DNA of 64,000 nucleotides from Actinacidiphila yanglinensis. Its GTDB lineage: Bacteria; Actinomycetota; Actinomycetes; Streptomycetales; Streptomycetaceae. Positions 41,929 to 53,106 of this stretch are shown piece by piece. Position numbers and translations under genes: made by a program. Under the pieces are notes generated by a model. It was not told where the DNA came from, did no database searches, and saw only the letters and a program-made list of their open reading frames with translations. The stretch spans positions 620,001-684,000 of the forward strand of contig NZ_FNVU01000001.1 in NCBI RefSeq assembly GCF_900107965.1. The letters are read 5' to 3'. The number at the start of each line of letters is the position of its first letter. Position 1 is the first letter of the stretch.

Positions 41929-42693
41929 GTGATAGCACACAGCACGGCAGTGGGCGGCGCCCGCTTCGCCTTCACCGACAGGTGGGGCGGAGCGAGCGCC
42001 GTTCCGTACGACAGCCTGAACCTCGGCGGTGCGGTCGGCGACGACCCGGCCGCCGTCCTCGCCAACCGCGAGCGCGCGGCGCGGGCACTCGGCCGCGACG
42101 CCGGCCGCGTGGTGTGGATGAACCAGGTGCACGGCCGCGAGGTCGCGGTCGTCGACCGGCCCTGGGGCGAGCAACCGGTCCCCGCCGTCGACGCCGTCGT
42201 CACCACCCGCGCCGACCTGACCCTGGCGGTGCTCACCGCCGACTGCGTCCCGGTGCTGCTGGCCGACCCCGCGGCCGGCGTGGTCGCCGCGGCACATGCC
42301 GGCCGGCCCGGACTGGTGGCCGGGGTGGTGCCGGCCGCGGTCGCGGCGATGGTCGAGCAGGGCGCGCGGCCGGAGCGGATCCGTGCGCAGCTCGGACCGT
42401 CCGTGTGCGGTAAGTGCTATGAAGTGCCCGCCGCGCTCCGGGGTGACGTGGTCGCCACCGTTCCCGAGGCGTACGCCGAAACGAGCTGGGGTACGCCCGC
42501 GGTCGACGTGAGCGCCGGCGTGACCGCCCAACTCACGCGCTGCGGCGTACGGGTGATCGACGGACCGACCGTGTGCACGCTGGAGTCGTCCGACCACTTC
42601 TCGTACCGCCGGGACCGCACCACCGGCCGGCTCGCGGGCTACGTGTGGCTCGACGGCGGGCCGGACGCCGCCGGCCCGGAACGGAACGGGTGA
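41929..42693 (+). CDS. pgeF: Laccase-domain purine nucleoside phosphorylase (YfiH/YlmD/PgeF family)
   Basis: Protein of 254 aa from the multicopper-polyphenol-oxidase-like family. Members have purine nucleoside phosphorylase or peptidoglycan-editing activity. The zinc/catalytic residues are seen in WMNQVHGREV (His), LTADCVPVLL (Cys) and AAHAGRPGL (His). The usual AHAGWRG is AHAGRPG here, with Trp lost. The GTG start 10 bp after ftsZ has no good ribosome binding site, so coupling to ftsZ is likely. The ylmD homologue next to ftsZ is conserved in Gram-positives. Confidence 0.92.
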   Translation: MIAHSTAVGGARFAFTDRWGGASAVPYDSLNLGGAVGDDPAAVLANRERAARALGRDAGRVVWMNQVHGREVAVVDRPWGEQPVPAVDAVVTTRADLTLAVLTADCVPVLLADPAAGVVAAAHAGRPGLVAGVVPAAVAAMVEQGARPERIRAQLGPSVCGKCYEVPAALRGDVVATVPEAYAETSWGTPAVDVSAGVTAQLTRCGVRVIDGPTVCTLESSDHFSYRRDRTTGRLAGYVWLDGGPDAAGPERNG

Positions 42694-42699
42694 GCGGCC

Positions 42700-43419
42700 G
42701 TGCCGACGAGAGCGGAGCAGATCGCCGCGAACCTGGCGGCGGTCCGGCAGCGGATCGCCCGCGCGTGCGAGGCGGCCGGCCGGGACCCGGCCGAGGTGAC
42801 CCTGATCGTGGTGACCAAGACCTACCCGGCCGAGGACGTCCGGGTGCTGGCCGGGCTCGGCGTGCGGGAGGTGGCGGAGAACCGCGACCAGGACGCCGCG
42901 CCCAAGGCCGAGGCCTGCGCGGACCTCCCGCTGAGCTGGCACTTCGTCGGCCAGTTGCAGACCAACAAGGCGCGCTCCGTGGTCCGTTACGCTGATCATG
43001 TGCACTCGGTCGACCGGCTCCGGCTGGTCACCGCGCTGTCCACCGCGGCCACCGCCGCGGGCAAGCGGCTCGGCTGCCTGGTGCAGGTGGCCCTCGACGC
43101 CGGCTCCGGCGAACGGGGCGAGCGCGGCGGGGTGGCGCCCGACGCGGTCGGGCCGCTCGCCGACGCGATCGCCGCGGCCGACGGGCTCCGGCTCGACGGT
43201 GTGATGACGGTCGCACCACTGGCCGGGGCGTACGCGGGCCAACCCCGCGCGGCCTTCGACCGGTTGACGGAAATCTCATCCCGCCTGCGCGAGACGCATC
43301 CGGCTGCGAACATGGTCTCGGCGGGGATGAGCCAGGACCTCGACGAAGCGGTGGCTGCCGGAGCGACACATGTACGCGTCGGTACGGCGGTACTCGGAGT
43401 CCGTCCCGGGCTCCGGTAA
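42700..43419 (+). CDS. YggS-family PLP homeostasis protein
   Basis: PLP-binding TIM-barrel protein of 239 aa (YggS/PLPBP/YlmE). The PLP lysine lies in [13 protein letters not shown], with [34 protein letters not shown] and the C-terminal [27 protein letters not shown]. It is expected to balance free PLP and amino acid pools rather than catalyse a reaction. GTG 42700 is 6 bp from the upstream stop. Confidence 0.95.
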   Translation: MPTRAEQIAANLAAVRQRIARACEAAGRDPAEVTLIVVTKTYPAEDVRVLAGLGVREVAENRDQDAAPKAEACADLPLSWHFVGQLQTNKARSVVRYADHVHSVDRLRLVTALSTAATAAGKRLGCLVQVALDAGSGERGERGGVAPDAVGPLADAIAAADGLRLDGVMTVAPLAGAYAGQPRAAFDRLTEISSRLRETHPAANMVSAGMSQDLDEAVAAGATHVRVGTAVLGVRPGLR

Positions 43420-43513
43420 CGTCACCAAACAAGTCGGACCACAGCATAAATATGGTGTGGCGGCCGCCCGGAGCGGCCGCCGCGGACCGAACCCCGCTGA
43501 GAGGACGCAGAGC

Positions 43514-44131
43514 ATGGCCGGCGCGATGCGCAAGATGGCGGTCTACCTCGGTCTCGTGGAGGACGACGGATACGACGGGCCGGGATTCGACCCCGACGAC
43601 GAGTTCGAGCCGGAGATGGCCACGCCGCCCAGCGGCCGCGCCGAACCGGAACCCGAGCGTGCCGCCCCCCGTCGACCGCTCAACCCGCACGTGCCGCCGA
43701 GCCCGCAGCCGCAGGACGAACCCCCGCGGCTCGTACATGCCCCGGCACCGCGCGAACCGCGGATCGCCCCAGTGGCATCCATCACACCCGAACGCCAGAA
43801 CCTGGAGAAGAACGCACCGGTGATCATGCCCAAGGTCGTCTCAGAGCGGGAACCGTACCGGATCACCACGCTGCACCCCCGGACCTACAACGAAGCCCGT
43901 ACCATCGGGGAACACTTCCGCGAAGGCACCCCGGTGATCATGAACTTGACGGAGATGGACGACACCGACGCGAAGCGACTTGTCGACTTTGCCGCCGGTC
44001 TGGTCTTCGGCCTGCACGGGAGCATCGAGCGGGTGACCCAGAAGGTCTTTCTCCTCTCGCCTGCTAACGTCGATGTCACGGCGGAGGACAAGGCTCGCAT
44101 CGCCGAGGGCGGGTTCTTCAACCAGAGCTAG
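43514..44131 (+). CDS. sepF: Cell division protein SepF
   Basis: Z-ring membrane anchor and FtsZ-binding protein (205 aa). The N-terminal amphipathic helix is [14 protein letters not shown], followed by an acidic and proline-rich linker (20-95) and the SepF core with [49 protein letters not shown] and [11 protein letters not shown]. In actinobacteria, which lack FtsA, SepF is the main tether. ATG 43514 has GAGAGGA upstream. An AT-rich stretch with TAAATATGGT (43447-43456) lies just before it and may be a separate promoter. Confidence 0.96.
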   Translation: MAGAMRKMAVYLGLVEDDGYDGPGFDPDDEFEPEMATPPSGRAEPEPERAAPRRPLNPHVPPSPQPQDEPPRLVHAPAPREPRIAPVASITPERQNLEKNAPVIMPKVVSEREPYRITTLHPRTYNEARTIGEHFREGTPVIMNLTEMDDTDAKRLVDFAAGLVFGLHGSIERVTQKVFLLSPANVDVTAEDKARIAEGGFFNQS

Positions 44132-44222
44132 CCTGAACCTGGTCTGACCAGGCAGAACGCAACCGCACGACATGTAGGACCCGGCCGGCAGGCCGATGAA
44201 GAGCAGGGGAGAGGGAAGCGCG

Positions 44223-44510
44223 ATGAGTGTCGCACTCCAGGTGCTGTACATCGCGTTGTACTGCTTCCTGTTCGTGCTCTTCTTCCGATTGGTGATGGAC
44301 TACGTCTTCCAGTTCGCCCGTTCGTGGCACCCTGGGAAGGCGATGGTGGTCGTGCTGGAAGGCACCTACACTGTCACCGATCCGCCACTCAAGCTTCTGC
44401 GGCGTTTCATCCCGCCGCTACGTCTCGGGGGCGTGGCGCTCGACCTGTCCTTCTTCGTATTGATGATCATCGTGTACATCTTGATCTCCGTCGTAGGGGG
44501 TTTGATGTGA
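44223..44510 (+). CDS. YggT-family membrane protein
   Basis: Small membrane protein of 95 aa with two hydrophobic regions (LYIALYCFLFVLFFRLVMDYVF and FFVLMIIVYILISVVGGLM) and the family motif TDPPLKLLRRFIPPLRLGG. YggT/YlmG proteins next to sepF and divIVA are linked to division or nucleoid placement, with the mechanism unknown. ATG 44223, after GAGAGGGAA, is preferred over ATG 44196. Confidence 0.92.
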   Translation: MSVALQVLYIALYCFLFVLFFRLVMDYVFQFARSWHPGKAMVVVLEGTYTVTDPPLKLLRRFIPPLRLGGVALDLSFFVLMIIVYILISVVGGLM

Positions 44511-44556
44511 ACGGTGCGGGCTCCCGATATGTCGACGATCACGTTGAGGTGAAGAG

Positions 44557-45807
44557 ATGCCGCTGACTCCCGAGGACGTTCGGAACAAGCAGTTCACGAC
44601 CGTCCGCCTCCGAGAGGGCTATGACGAGGACGAGGTCGACGCCTTCCTCGACGAGGTGGAGTCGGAACTGACCCGACTGCTCCGCGAGAACGAGGACCTG
44701 CGCGCCAAGCTGGCCGCGGCGACTCGTGCTGCCGCTGCGAACCAGCAGCAGCAGAACATGCGCAAGCCGGAGCAGCAGGACCGACCGGTCCCCGCCGCCA
44801 TATCCGGACCCCAGCCGGTGCAGCAGCAGATGCCGCAGCAGCAGATGGGCCCGCCCCAACTGCCCGGCGGCGCACCGCAGCTGCCGGCTGGTCCGAGCGG
44901 ACAGCAGCAGCACGGCCCTGGCCAGATGGGTCAGATGGGCCAGCACCCCATGCAGCAGCAGGGCCCGGGCCAGATGGGTCAGATGGGTCACCCGATGCAG
45001 CAGCAGGGGCACCCCATGCAGCAGCAGGGCGGCCCCGGCCCCGGCGGTATGCAGGGTCCCGGCGGCATGCAGGGCCCCGGCCCGATGCAGCCGATGGGCC
45101 AGCACCCGATGCAGCAGCAGGGCCCCGGTGGCGACAGCGCCGCCCGCGTCCTCTCGCTCGCACAGCAGACCGCGGACCAGGCGATCGCCGAGGCGCGGTC
45201 CGAGGCCAACAAGATCGTCGGTGAGGCGCGCAGCCGCGCCGAGGGTCTGGAGCGGGACGCCCGCGCCAAGGCGGACGCGCTGGAGCGGGACGCCCAGGAG
45301 AAGCACCGCGTCGCGATGGGCTCCCTGGAGTCCGCCCGCGCCACGCTCGAGCGCAAGGTCGAGGACCTGCGCGGCTTCGAGCGGGAGTACCGCACCCGGC
45401 TGAAGTCCTACCTGGAGTCGCAGCTGCGCCAGTTGGAGAACCAGGCCGACGATTCGCTGGCTCCGCCGCGGACGACGCCGGCCGCACCGTCCCTGCCGTC
45501 CGCGCCTTCCATGGGCGGGACGATGGGCGGGACGATGGGTGGCGGCGGCACCATGGGCGGGATGGCTCCCGCGGGTGCCGGCGCGATGGGGCACAACGGT
45601 TCGGGTGGTCCGTCCTACGGTGCGGGTGCGGGCCAGAACGGCTCGATGGGCGGGCACACGCCCGGTCCGACGTATGGCGGCCAGCAGCAGATGTCGCCCG
45701 CGATGACGCAGCCGATGGCGCCGGTACGCCCGCAGGGTGGTCCTTCGCCGTTGCAGCAGGCGCCCACGCCGATGCGAGGGTTTCTGATTGACGAGGATGA
45801 CAACTGA
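44557..45807 (+). CDS. divIVA: Polar growth scaffold DivIVA (Wag31-like)
   Basis: Coiled-coil protein of 416 aa that marks hyphal tips and directs apical wall growth. The N-terminal membrane-binding domain (1-60) is canonical: [33 protein letters not shown] long Gln/Gly/Pro/Met-rich linker (about 65-190) with repeated MQQQG, QMGQM and PGGMQGP units separates it from the second coiled coil (about 195-300; [21 protein letters not shown]). A Gly/Met-rich tail (320-400) ends in GFLIDEDDN. Like other Streptomyces DivIVA it is much longer than the Bacillus protein. A strong terminator follows. Confidence 0.96.
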   Translation: MPLTPEDVRNKQFTTVRLREGYDEDEVDAFLDEVESELTRLLRENEDLRAKLAAATRAAAANQQQQNMRKPEQQDRPVPAAISGPQPVQQQMPQQQMGPPQLPGGAPQLPAGPSGQQQHGPGQMGQMGQHPMQQQGPGQMGQMGHPMQQQGHPMQQQGGPGPGGMQGPGGMQGPGPMQPMGQHPMQQQGPGGDSAARVLSLAQQTADQAIAEARSEANKIVGEARSRAEGLERDARAKADALERDAQEKHRVAMGSLESARATLERKVEDLRGFEREYRTRLKSYLESQLRQLENQADDSLAPPRTTPAAPSLPSAPSMGGTMGGTMGGGGTMGGMAPAGAGAMGHNGSGGPSYGAGAGQNGSMGGHTPGPTYGGQQQMSPAMTQPMAPVRPQGGPSPLQQAPTPMRGFLIDEDDN

Positions 45808-45830
45808 CTGCGTCGCTTGAGCGGTAACCG

Positions 45831-45878
45831 AGGTCCGGGCCCCCGGGGAAACTTTTCCCCAGCGGGGCCCGGACCTTT
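45831..45878 (+). terminator. Terminator of the dcw cluster
   Basis: AGGTCCGGGCCCC pairs with GGGGCCCGGACCT around an inner CGGGGAAA/TTTTCCCC hairpin, and is followed by TTTT. It lies 24 bp after divIVA. Confidence 0.85.
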
Positions 45879-45879
45879 T

Positions 45880-46505
45880 CCCGCCCCTCCCCGGGGGGTG
45901 CCCTCGCGGGCGGCGTTCCCTTCCCCGGGGCGGGTTGCCCTTGCGGGCACGCGGTGCCTCTCCCCGGGGGCGGGGGTGCCCTTGCGGCTGAGGGTGTCCC
46001 TTCCCCGGGGCCGGGTTGCCCTGCGGACGGACGGTGCTTTGCAGGGGCGCGGGGAACTGCGCGAGCAACCGGCCACCGGCCGGTGGTCCGGGGACTTCGC
46101 CGTGGGGGCTGGGCGTGCGGGTCCCCGGCTGCGCCGTGCTGGCTGAGCGCGCAGTTCCTCGCGCCCCTGGAGGGTGCGGTTCTGCCGCGAGGGTGCCCCA
46201 CTGCCCGTGCCGGGGGCCCTTGGGGGCAGAGGGTGCCAATCAGGGGCGCGGGGAACCGCCGGTGGTCCGGGGACTTCGCCGTGGGGGCTGGGCGTGCGGG
46301 TCCCCGGCTGCGCCGTGCTGGCTGAGCGCGCAGTTCCTCGCGCCCCTGGAGGGTGCGGTTCTGCCGCGAGGGTGCCCCACTGCCCGTGCCGGGGGCCCTT
46401 GGGGGCAGAGGGTGCCAATCAGGGGCGCGGGGAACTGCGCGACAAGCCATGTCTGGCCGGTGGTCCGGGGACATCGCCGCAGGGGGCTGGGCGGGCGGGA
46501 CCGCG
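45880..46505. repeat. Gene-free repeat region between divIVA and ileS, family member 4
   Basis: The 746-bp gap 45808-46553 holds no credible gene. After the divIVA terminator come short GGGTTGCCCTTGCGG-type repeats (45890-46035), then palindrome arms AGGGGCGCGGGGAACTGCGC (46043-46062), GCGCAGTTCCTCGCGCCCCT (from 46148 and again from 46327) and AGGGGCGCGGGGAACTGCGC (46421-46440). Two identical copies of a 178-bp block are included. Confidence 0.8.
46079..46435. repeat. Perfect 178-bp tandem duplication (period 179)
   Basis: 46079-46256 and 46258-46435 read the same throughout, from GCCGGTGGTCCGG to GGGGCGCGGGGAAC. Each copy carries one palindrome arm pair. The lack of differences suggests a recent slippage or unequal crossover. 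Confidence 0.85.
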
Positions 46506-46538
46506 GGAGGAAGCCCACCCGGTGAGGGTGGGCCTCCT
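46506..46538 (-). terminator. Terminator of ileS
   Basis: GGAGGAAGCCCACCC and GGGTGGGCCTCC form a hairpin with a short loop, 16 bp beyond the ileS stop on the minus strand. Confidence 0.7.
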
Positions 46539-46553
46539 TACGGGCGGTGCGGG

Positions 46554-49700
<3,147 letters not shown>

Positions 49701-50014
49701 CAGGGGTTCTTCCTCCGGCGGACGCTTGTCGCTTGTCGCGTACTTCCGTCGGAGGGACGAGAGCCTGTGCAGGCGCTCCCGCGGTACCACCCTCCTTGGC
49801 GGTGTGCGGGCCCGTACGGGACCCACCGCCCCCTCATTGGGGTCGCGAGGCCGGTTCTACCAGCGGGCGGGCGCTCCGCTGCCGCGTCGCGCCCTGTGCT
49901 CTCTTCCGGCGGCTCCGGGGTGATCTTCGCACCGCGCACACCCCCGGGCTTCCACCGTCCCCGGGTCGCTCATGGCTGCGTGCGGCGCTACTCGTCCCAT
50001 CCACGCCTCTCGCT
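49701..50014 (-). promoter_or_regulatory. T-box riboswitch of ileS (AUC specifier)
   Basis: The minus-strand leader carries the T-box sequence AGGGTGGTACCGCGGG (complement of 49778-49793). About 130 nt upstream the Stem I segment GTGCGAAGATCACCCC holds an ATC (AUC, Ile) specifier at 49922-49924. Downstream, CCTCCGACGG (49746-49755) can pair, 9 of 10, with CCGCCGGAGG (49712-49721), which contains the ileS ribosome binding site. This indicates translational control, the actinobacterial mode: uncharged tRNA-Ile frees the ribosome binding site. TACACT (complement of 50021-50026) is a likely -10 box. Confidence 0.92.
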
Positions 50015-50026
50015 CAGGCCAGTGTA

Positions 50027-50299
50027 CGGCGCCGCGCTCCACCCCCGCGCCCCGGTTTCCCGCCCGCGCCGCCGTGCCCCGGCTGACCCTAATGGCCGTC
50101 ATTGTTCCGCGATGCGGCATGGTTCGCGCCTTACGGCGGAATACCTGACGGTGAGCTGGGCACAACGGATGCAGGCCGGTTCCCCACCGAGGGGTACCGG
50201 CCGGCCCGGCAGCGCGCCCCGTTGCCGCGGATCGACGCCCGATTTACCGTTTCCGGCACGATTCGCGAACAAGATCACTGATGTGAAGGGGTCGCGGCC
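50027..50299 (+). promoter_or_regulatory. Leader/promoter region of the DksA-fusion gene
   Basis: Non-coding stretch between the divergent ileS leader and the next gene. It holds an AATG/CATT inverted repeat (50091-50103) and, near the gene, AAGGGG as ribosome binding site. I could not assign a confident promoter. Confidence 0.35.
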
Positions 50300-51181
50300 A
50301 TGGTCGTGAAGAAGACCGCCGCCACCACGGCGGCGGCGGAGAAACCCGCCAGGAAGAGCGCCACGAAGAAGGCGGCCGCGAAGAAGAGCGCGGCGGCCCG
50401 CACCGGTGGGACCGAGGCTTCTGCGGAGGAGGCGCCGACAGGCGTGGAGAGCACAACCACTGAGGTCACGGCGGGCACGGCCAGGAAGAAACCGGCGGCG
50501 AAGAAGTCCGCCGCGAAGAAGTCCACGGCGAAGAAGACCGCGGCCGGGAAGGCGCCTGCCGCCAAGAAGACCGCGGCGAAGAAGTCCACGGCCAAGAAGA
50601 CGGCCGCGAAGAAGACGGTCGCCAAGAAGGCCGTCGCGAAGAAGGCTTCGGCAGCGCAGCGGCCGAAGGCCGAACCGGCGCCGGCCGGCGCGGCAGGGGC
50701 AAGGAAGACGGGAGCCCGCAAGGTGGGAGCTAAGAAGACCGTGGCCGGGACGGCCGACTCCGCGGTGCCCGCGGCACGGAACGCGGCGCCGGACGGCCTC
50801 GCGGTGCTGCCCGGGGAGGACCCGTGGACCCCCCAGGAGGTGCAGGAGGCGAGGTCGGAGCTGCTGGCCGAGGTGGAGCGGCTCAAGACCGAGATCGCCT
50901 CCTCCGAGGCGGCCGTCCTGGGCCTGCTGCGGGACTCCGGGGACGGCGCGGGCGACGAGGCCGACACCGGGTCCAAGAACATCACCCGCGAGTCGGAGCT
51001 GGCGCTGGCCGCGAACACCAGGGAGATGCTGGTGCAGGCGGATCATGCCCTGCGGCGGCTCGACGAGGGCACGTACGGGCTCTGCGAGGTCTGCGGGAAT
51101 CCCATCGGCAAGGCCAGGATGCAGGCGTTCCCGCGGGCGACGCTGTGCCTCGACGACAAGCAGCGCCAGGAGCGTCGCTGA
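50300..51181 (+). CDS. Histone H1-like/TraR-DksA zinc-finger fusion protein
   Basis: Protein of 293 aa. Residues 1-150 are Lys/Ala-rich with repeated KKTAAKKS, AAKKTV and ARK units, like histone H1 or HupS tails, and should bind DNA or RNA polymerase electrostatically. The C-terminal part (about 165-293) is DksA/TraR-like: a coiled-coil region (VQEARSELLAEVERLKTEI), then LRRLDEGTYGLCEVCGNPIGKARM and FPRATLCLDDKQ. The zinc finger is incomplete: CEVC is present but the second pair is C-L-D-D, with the fourth cysteine replaced by Asp. ATG 50300 follows AAGGGG. It lies between ileS and lspA, a conserved position in streptomycetes. A role in stringent-type transcription control is inferred. Confidence 0.88.
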   Translation: MVVKKTAATTAAAEKPARKSATKKAAAKKSAAARTGGTEASAEEAPTGVESTTTEVTAGTARKKPAAKKSAAKKSTAKKTAAGKAPAAKKTAAKKSTAKKTAAKKTVAKKAVAKKASAAQRPKAEPAPAGAAGARKTGARKVGAKKTVAGTADSAVPAARNAAPDGLAVLPGEDPWTPQEVQEARSELLAEVERLKTEIASSEAAVLGLLRDSGDGAGDEADTGSKNITRESELALAANTREMLVQADHALRRLDEGTYGLCEVCGNPIGKARMQAFPRATLCLDDKQRQERR

Positions 51182-51204
51182 AAGGGCGCTCCTGACCCTC
51201 CGGG

Positions 51205-51378
51205 GTGCCCCGGTCCGCCGGTCACGGGACCTTGCGGTCCGCCTGTGGTTGTTCGCGCAGTTCCCCGCGCCCCTGGGTACGCGCGGCTCCCTCCGCGAGA
51301 AGAGGGTCACCACCAAGGGGACTGCGCGCGCAACCCACCACCGGCGGGTGGTCCCTCAACCGGGCAGGACGGGGCGGC
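51205..51378. repeat. Intergenic palindrome, family member 5
   Basis: The left arm includes GCGCAGTTCCCCGCGCCCCT (51255-51274). The right arm has a shortened AAGGGGACTGCGCGCGCAAC, then CCACCGGCGGGTGGTCCCTC and CGGGCAGGACGGGG. The loop holds CTCCGCGAGAAGAGGG. It lies 24 bp after the DksA-fusion gene. Confidence 0.8.
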
Positions 51379-51450
51379 CGGGAGGGTCAAGGGCGCCCCC
51401 GTGTCGTACCCTCGGGCGAGGAGCTGTGTACACGAGGTTGAGGGACTCAC

Positions 51451-52044
51451 GTGACGGAAGCGGAGCGCACCATCACCACACCGGAGACGCCGGGCCCGGC
51501 CGCTGACGCCGAGAGCGGCGGGAGCGCGGGCGACGCCGCACCGCAGCCGCGGGGCAGGCGCCGCGTCGCCGTGCTGATAGGCGTGGCGGCACTGGCGTAC
51601 CTGCTGGACCTGCTCTCGAAGCTGTGGGTGGTGCACAGCCTGGAGAACCACCGGCCGATCGATGTCTTCGGCCACTACCTGCGGCTGAACGCGCTGCGGA
51701 ACGCCGGCGCGGCCTTCGGCATGGGCCAGGGCATGACCATCGTCTTCACGGTGATCGCGGTCGGAGTGATCGTCGTGATCGCGCGACTGTCCCGCCGCCT
51801 GTACAGCGTGCCGTGGGCGATCGCGCTCGGGCTGCTGCTCGGTGGTGCCTTCGGCAACCTCACCGACCGGATCTTCCGCTCGCCCGGCGGCTTCCAGGGC
51901 CGGGTGGTCGACTTCATCGAGCCCGTGCACTTCGCCACCTTCAACCTCGCCGACTCCGCGATCACCTGCGGTGGCGTGCTGATCGTGCTGCTCTCCTTCC
52001 TCGGTATCGAGCCGGACGGCAAGCGGCAGCAGCCCGAGGACTGA
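51451..52044 (+). CDS. lspA: Lipoprotein signal peptidase LspA
   Basis: Membrane aspartyl protease (197 aa) that removes lipoprotein signal peptides. A 40-residue disordered head precedes four transmembrane helices. Conserved blocks are [19 protein letters not shown], the catalytic aspartate in [17 protein letters not shown] and the second aspartate in [11 protein letters not shown] 51451 has GAGGG upstream. It is followed after 100 bp by an RluD-type gene, as in many bacteria. Confidence 0.95.
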   Translation: MTEAERTITTPETPGPAADAESGGSAGDAAPQPRGRRRVAVLIGVAALAYLLDLLSKLWVVHSLENHRPIDVFGHYLRLNALRNAGAAFGMGQGMTIVFTVIAVGVIVVIARLSRRLYSVPWAIALGLLLGGAFGNLTDRIFRSPGGFQGRVVDFIEPVHFATFNLADSAITCGGVLIVLLSFLGIEPDGKRQQPED

Positions 52045-52131
52045 CCCCGCCGGACCGCCGGCGCCCCGCTCCGGCACCGGTGATCGCGACCGCCGGACGA
52101 CGGCCCGGCGTCCGGGCCGCGCCGCGTCCGG

Positions 52132-52137
52132 CATACT
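52132..52137 (+). promoter_or_regulatory. -10 box of the pseudouridine synthase gene, leaderless
   Basis: CATACT ends 7 nt before GTG 52145, with no ribosome binding site. Confidence 0.4.
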
Positions 52138-52144
52138 CGACCGG

Positions 52145-53086
52145 GTGAGTACGCTTCCCGAGGTCCGTTCCCTGCCCGTGCCCGACGGCCTGGAGGGCGA
52201 GCGCGTCGACGCCGCCATCGCCCGCATGTTCGGCTTCTCCAGGACGAAGGCCGCCGAGCTGGCCGCCGCCGGGAAGGTGTCCATCGACGGCGCCGCGGCG
52301 GGCAAATCCGAGCGGGTGCACGGCGGGGCGTGGCTCGAGGTGGAGATGCCGGCCCCGGCCGCCCCCGTCCAGATCGTCGCCGAACCCGTCGAGGGCATGG
52401 AGATCGTGTACGACGACGAGGACGTGGTCGTCGTCGTCAAGCCGGTCGGCGTCGCCGCGCACCCCAGCCCCGGGTGGACCGGGACCACCGTGATCGGCGG
52501 CCTGGCCGCGGCCGGGTACCGGATCTCGACGTCGGGCGCCGCCGAGCGGCAGGGCATCGTGCACCGGCTGGACGTCGGCACCTCCGGGCTGATGGCCGTG
52601 GCGAAGTCCGAGCGGGCCTACACCCGGCTCAAGCAGCAGTTCCGCGACCGCGTGGTCGACAAGCGCTACCACGCCCTGGTGCAGGGCCACCCCGACCCGA
52701 TGAGCGGCACCATCGACGCGCCGATCGGCCGGCACCCCACCCACGACTACAAGTGGGCCGTCACCGCCGAGGGCAAGCCGTCCGTGACGCACTACGACCT
52801 GATCGAGGCGTTCCGCTCCGCGAGCCTGCTCGACATCAAGCTGGAGACCGGCCGCACCCACCAGATCCGGGTGCACATGGCCGCCCACCGCCACCCGTGT
52901 GTCGGCGACCTCACCTACGGCGCCGACCCGACACTGGCCAAGCGGCTCGGGCTGACCCGGCAGTGGCTGCACGCGGTGCGGCTGGGCTTCGAGCACCCCG
53001 CGGACGGCGAGTGGGTCGAGTTCGAAAGCACGTATCCCGACGACCTCCAGGCCGCGCTTGACGTGGTGAGGGCCGACAGCCAGTAA
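52145..53086 (+). CDS. RluD-family 23S rRNA pseudouridine synthase
   Basis: RluA/RluD-type synthase of 313 aa. The N-terminal S4 RNA-binding domain ([21 protein letters not shown]) is followed by the catalytic domain with [13 protein letters not shown], the active-site aspartate in [22 protein letters not shown] and [13 protein letters not shown]. The S4 domain favours RluD (ribosomal) over RluA, but the exact target uridines cannot be read. GTG start, probably leaderless. It ends 20 bp before the antiporter gene. Confidence 0.92.
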   Translation: MSTLPEVRSLPVPDGLEGERVDAAIARMFGFSRTKAAELAAAGKVSIDGAAAGKSERVHGGAWLEVEMPAPAAPVQIVAEPVEGMEIVYDDEDVVVVVKPVGVAAHPSPGWTGTTVIGGLAAAGYRISTSGAAERQGIVHRLDVGTSGLMAVAKSERAYTRLKQQFRDRVVDKRYHALVQGHPDPMSGTIDAPIGRHPTHDYKWAVTAEGKPSVTHYDLIEAFRSASLLDIKLETGRTHQIRVHMAAHRHPCVGDLTYGADPTLAKRLGLTRQWLHAVRLGFEHPADGEWVEFESTYPDDLQAALDVVRADSQ

Positions 53087-53094
53087 CCGCGTGG

Positions 53095-53100
53095 CAACCT
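53095..53100 (+). promoter_or_regulatory. -10-like box of the antiporter gene
   Basis: CAACCT ends 6 nt before GTG 53107, and no ribosome binding site is seen. This is a weaker match than the others. Confidence 0.3.
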
Positions 53101-53106
53101 AGCGGC

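Noticed and set aside
41929..42693. Copper laccase function for the pgeF product
   Set aside because: Family members named polyphenol oxidase are now understood mainly as purine nucleoside phosphorylases or wall-editing enzymes; only the His/Cys/His zinc-type site is visible.
45954..46525. Small proteins in the divIVA-ileS gap
   Set aside because: The frames fall in tandemly duplicated palindromic DNA, lack ribosome binding sites and encode the same repeat-derived peptide twice.
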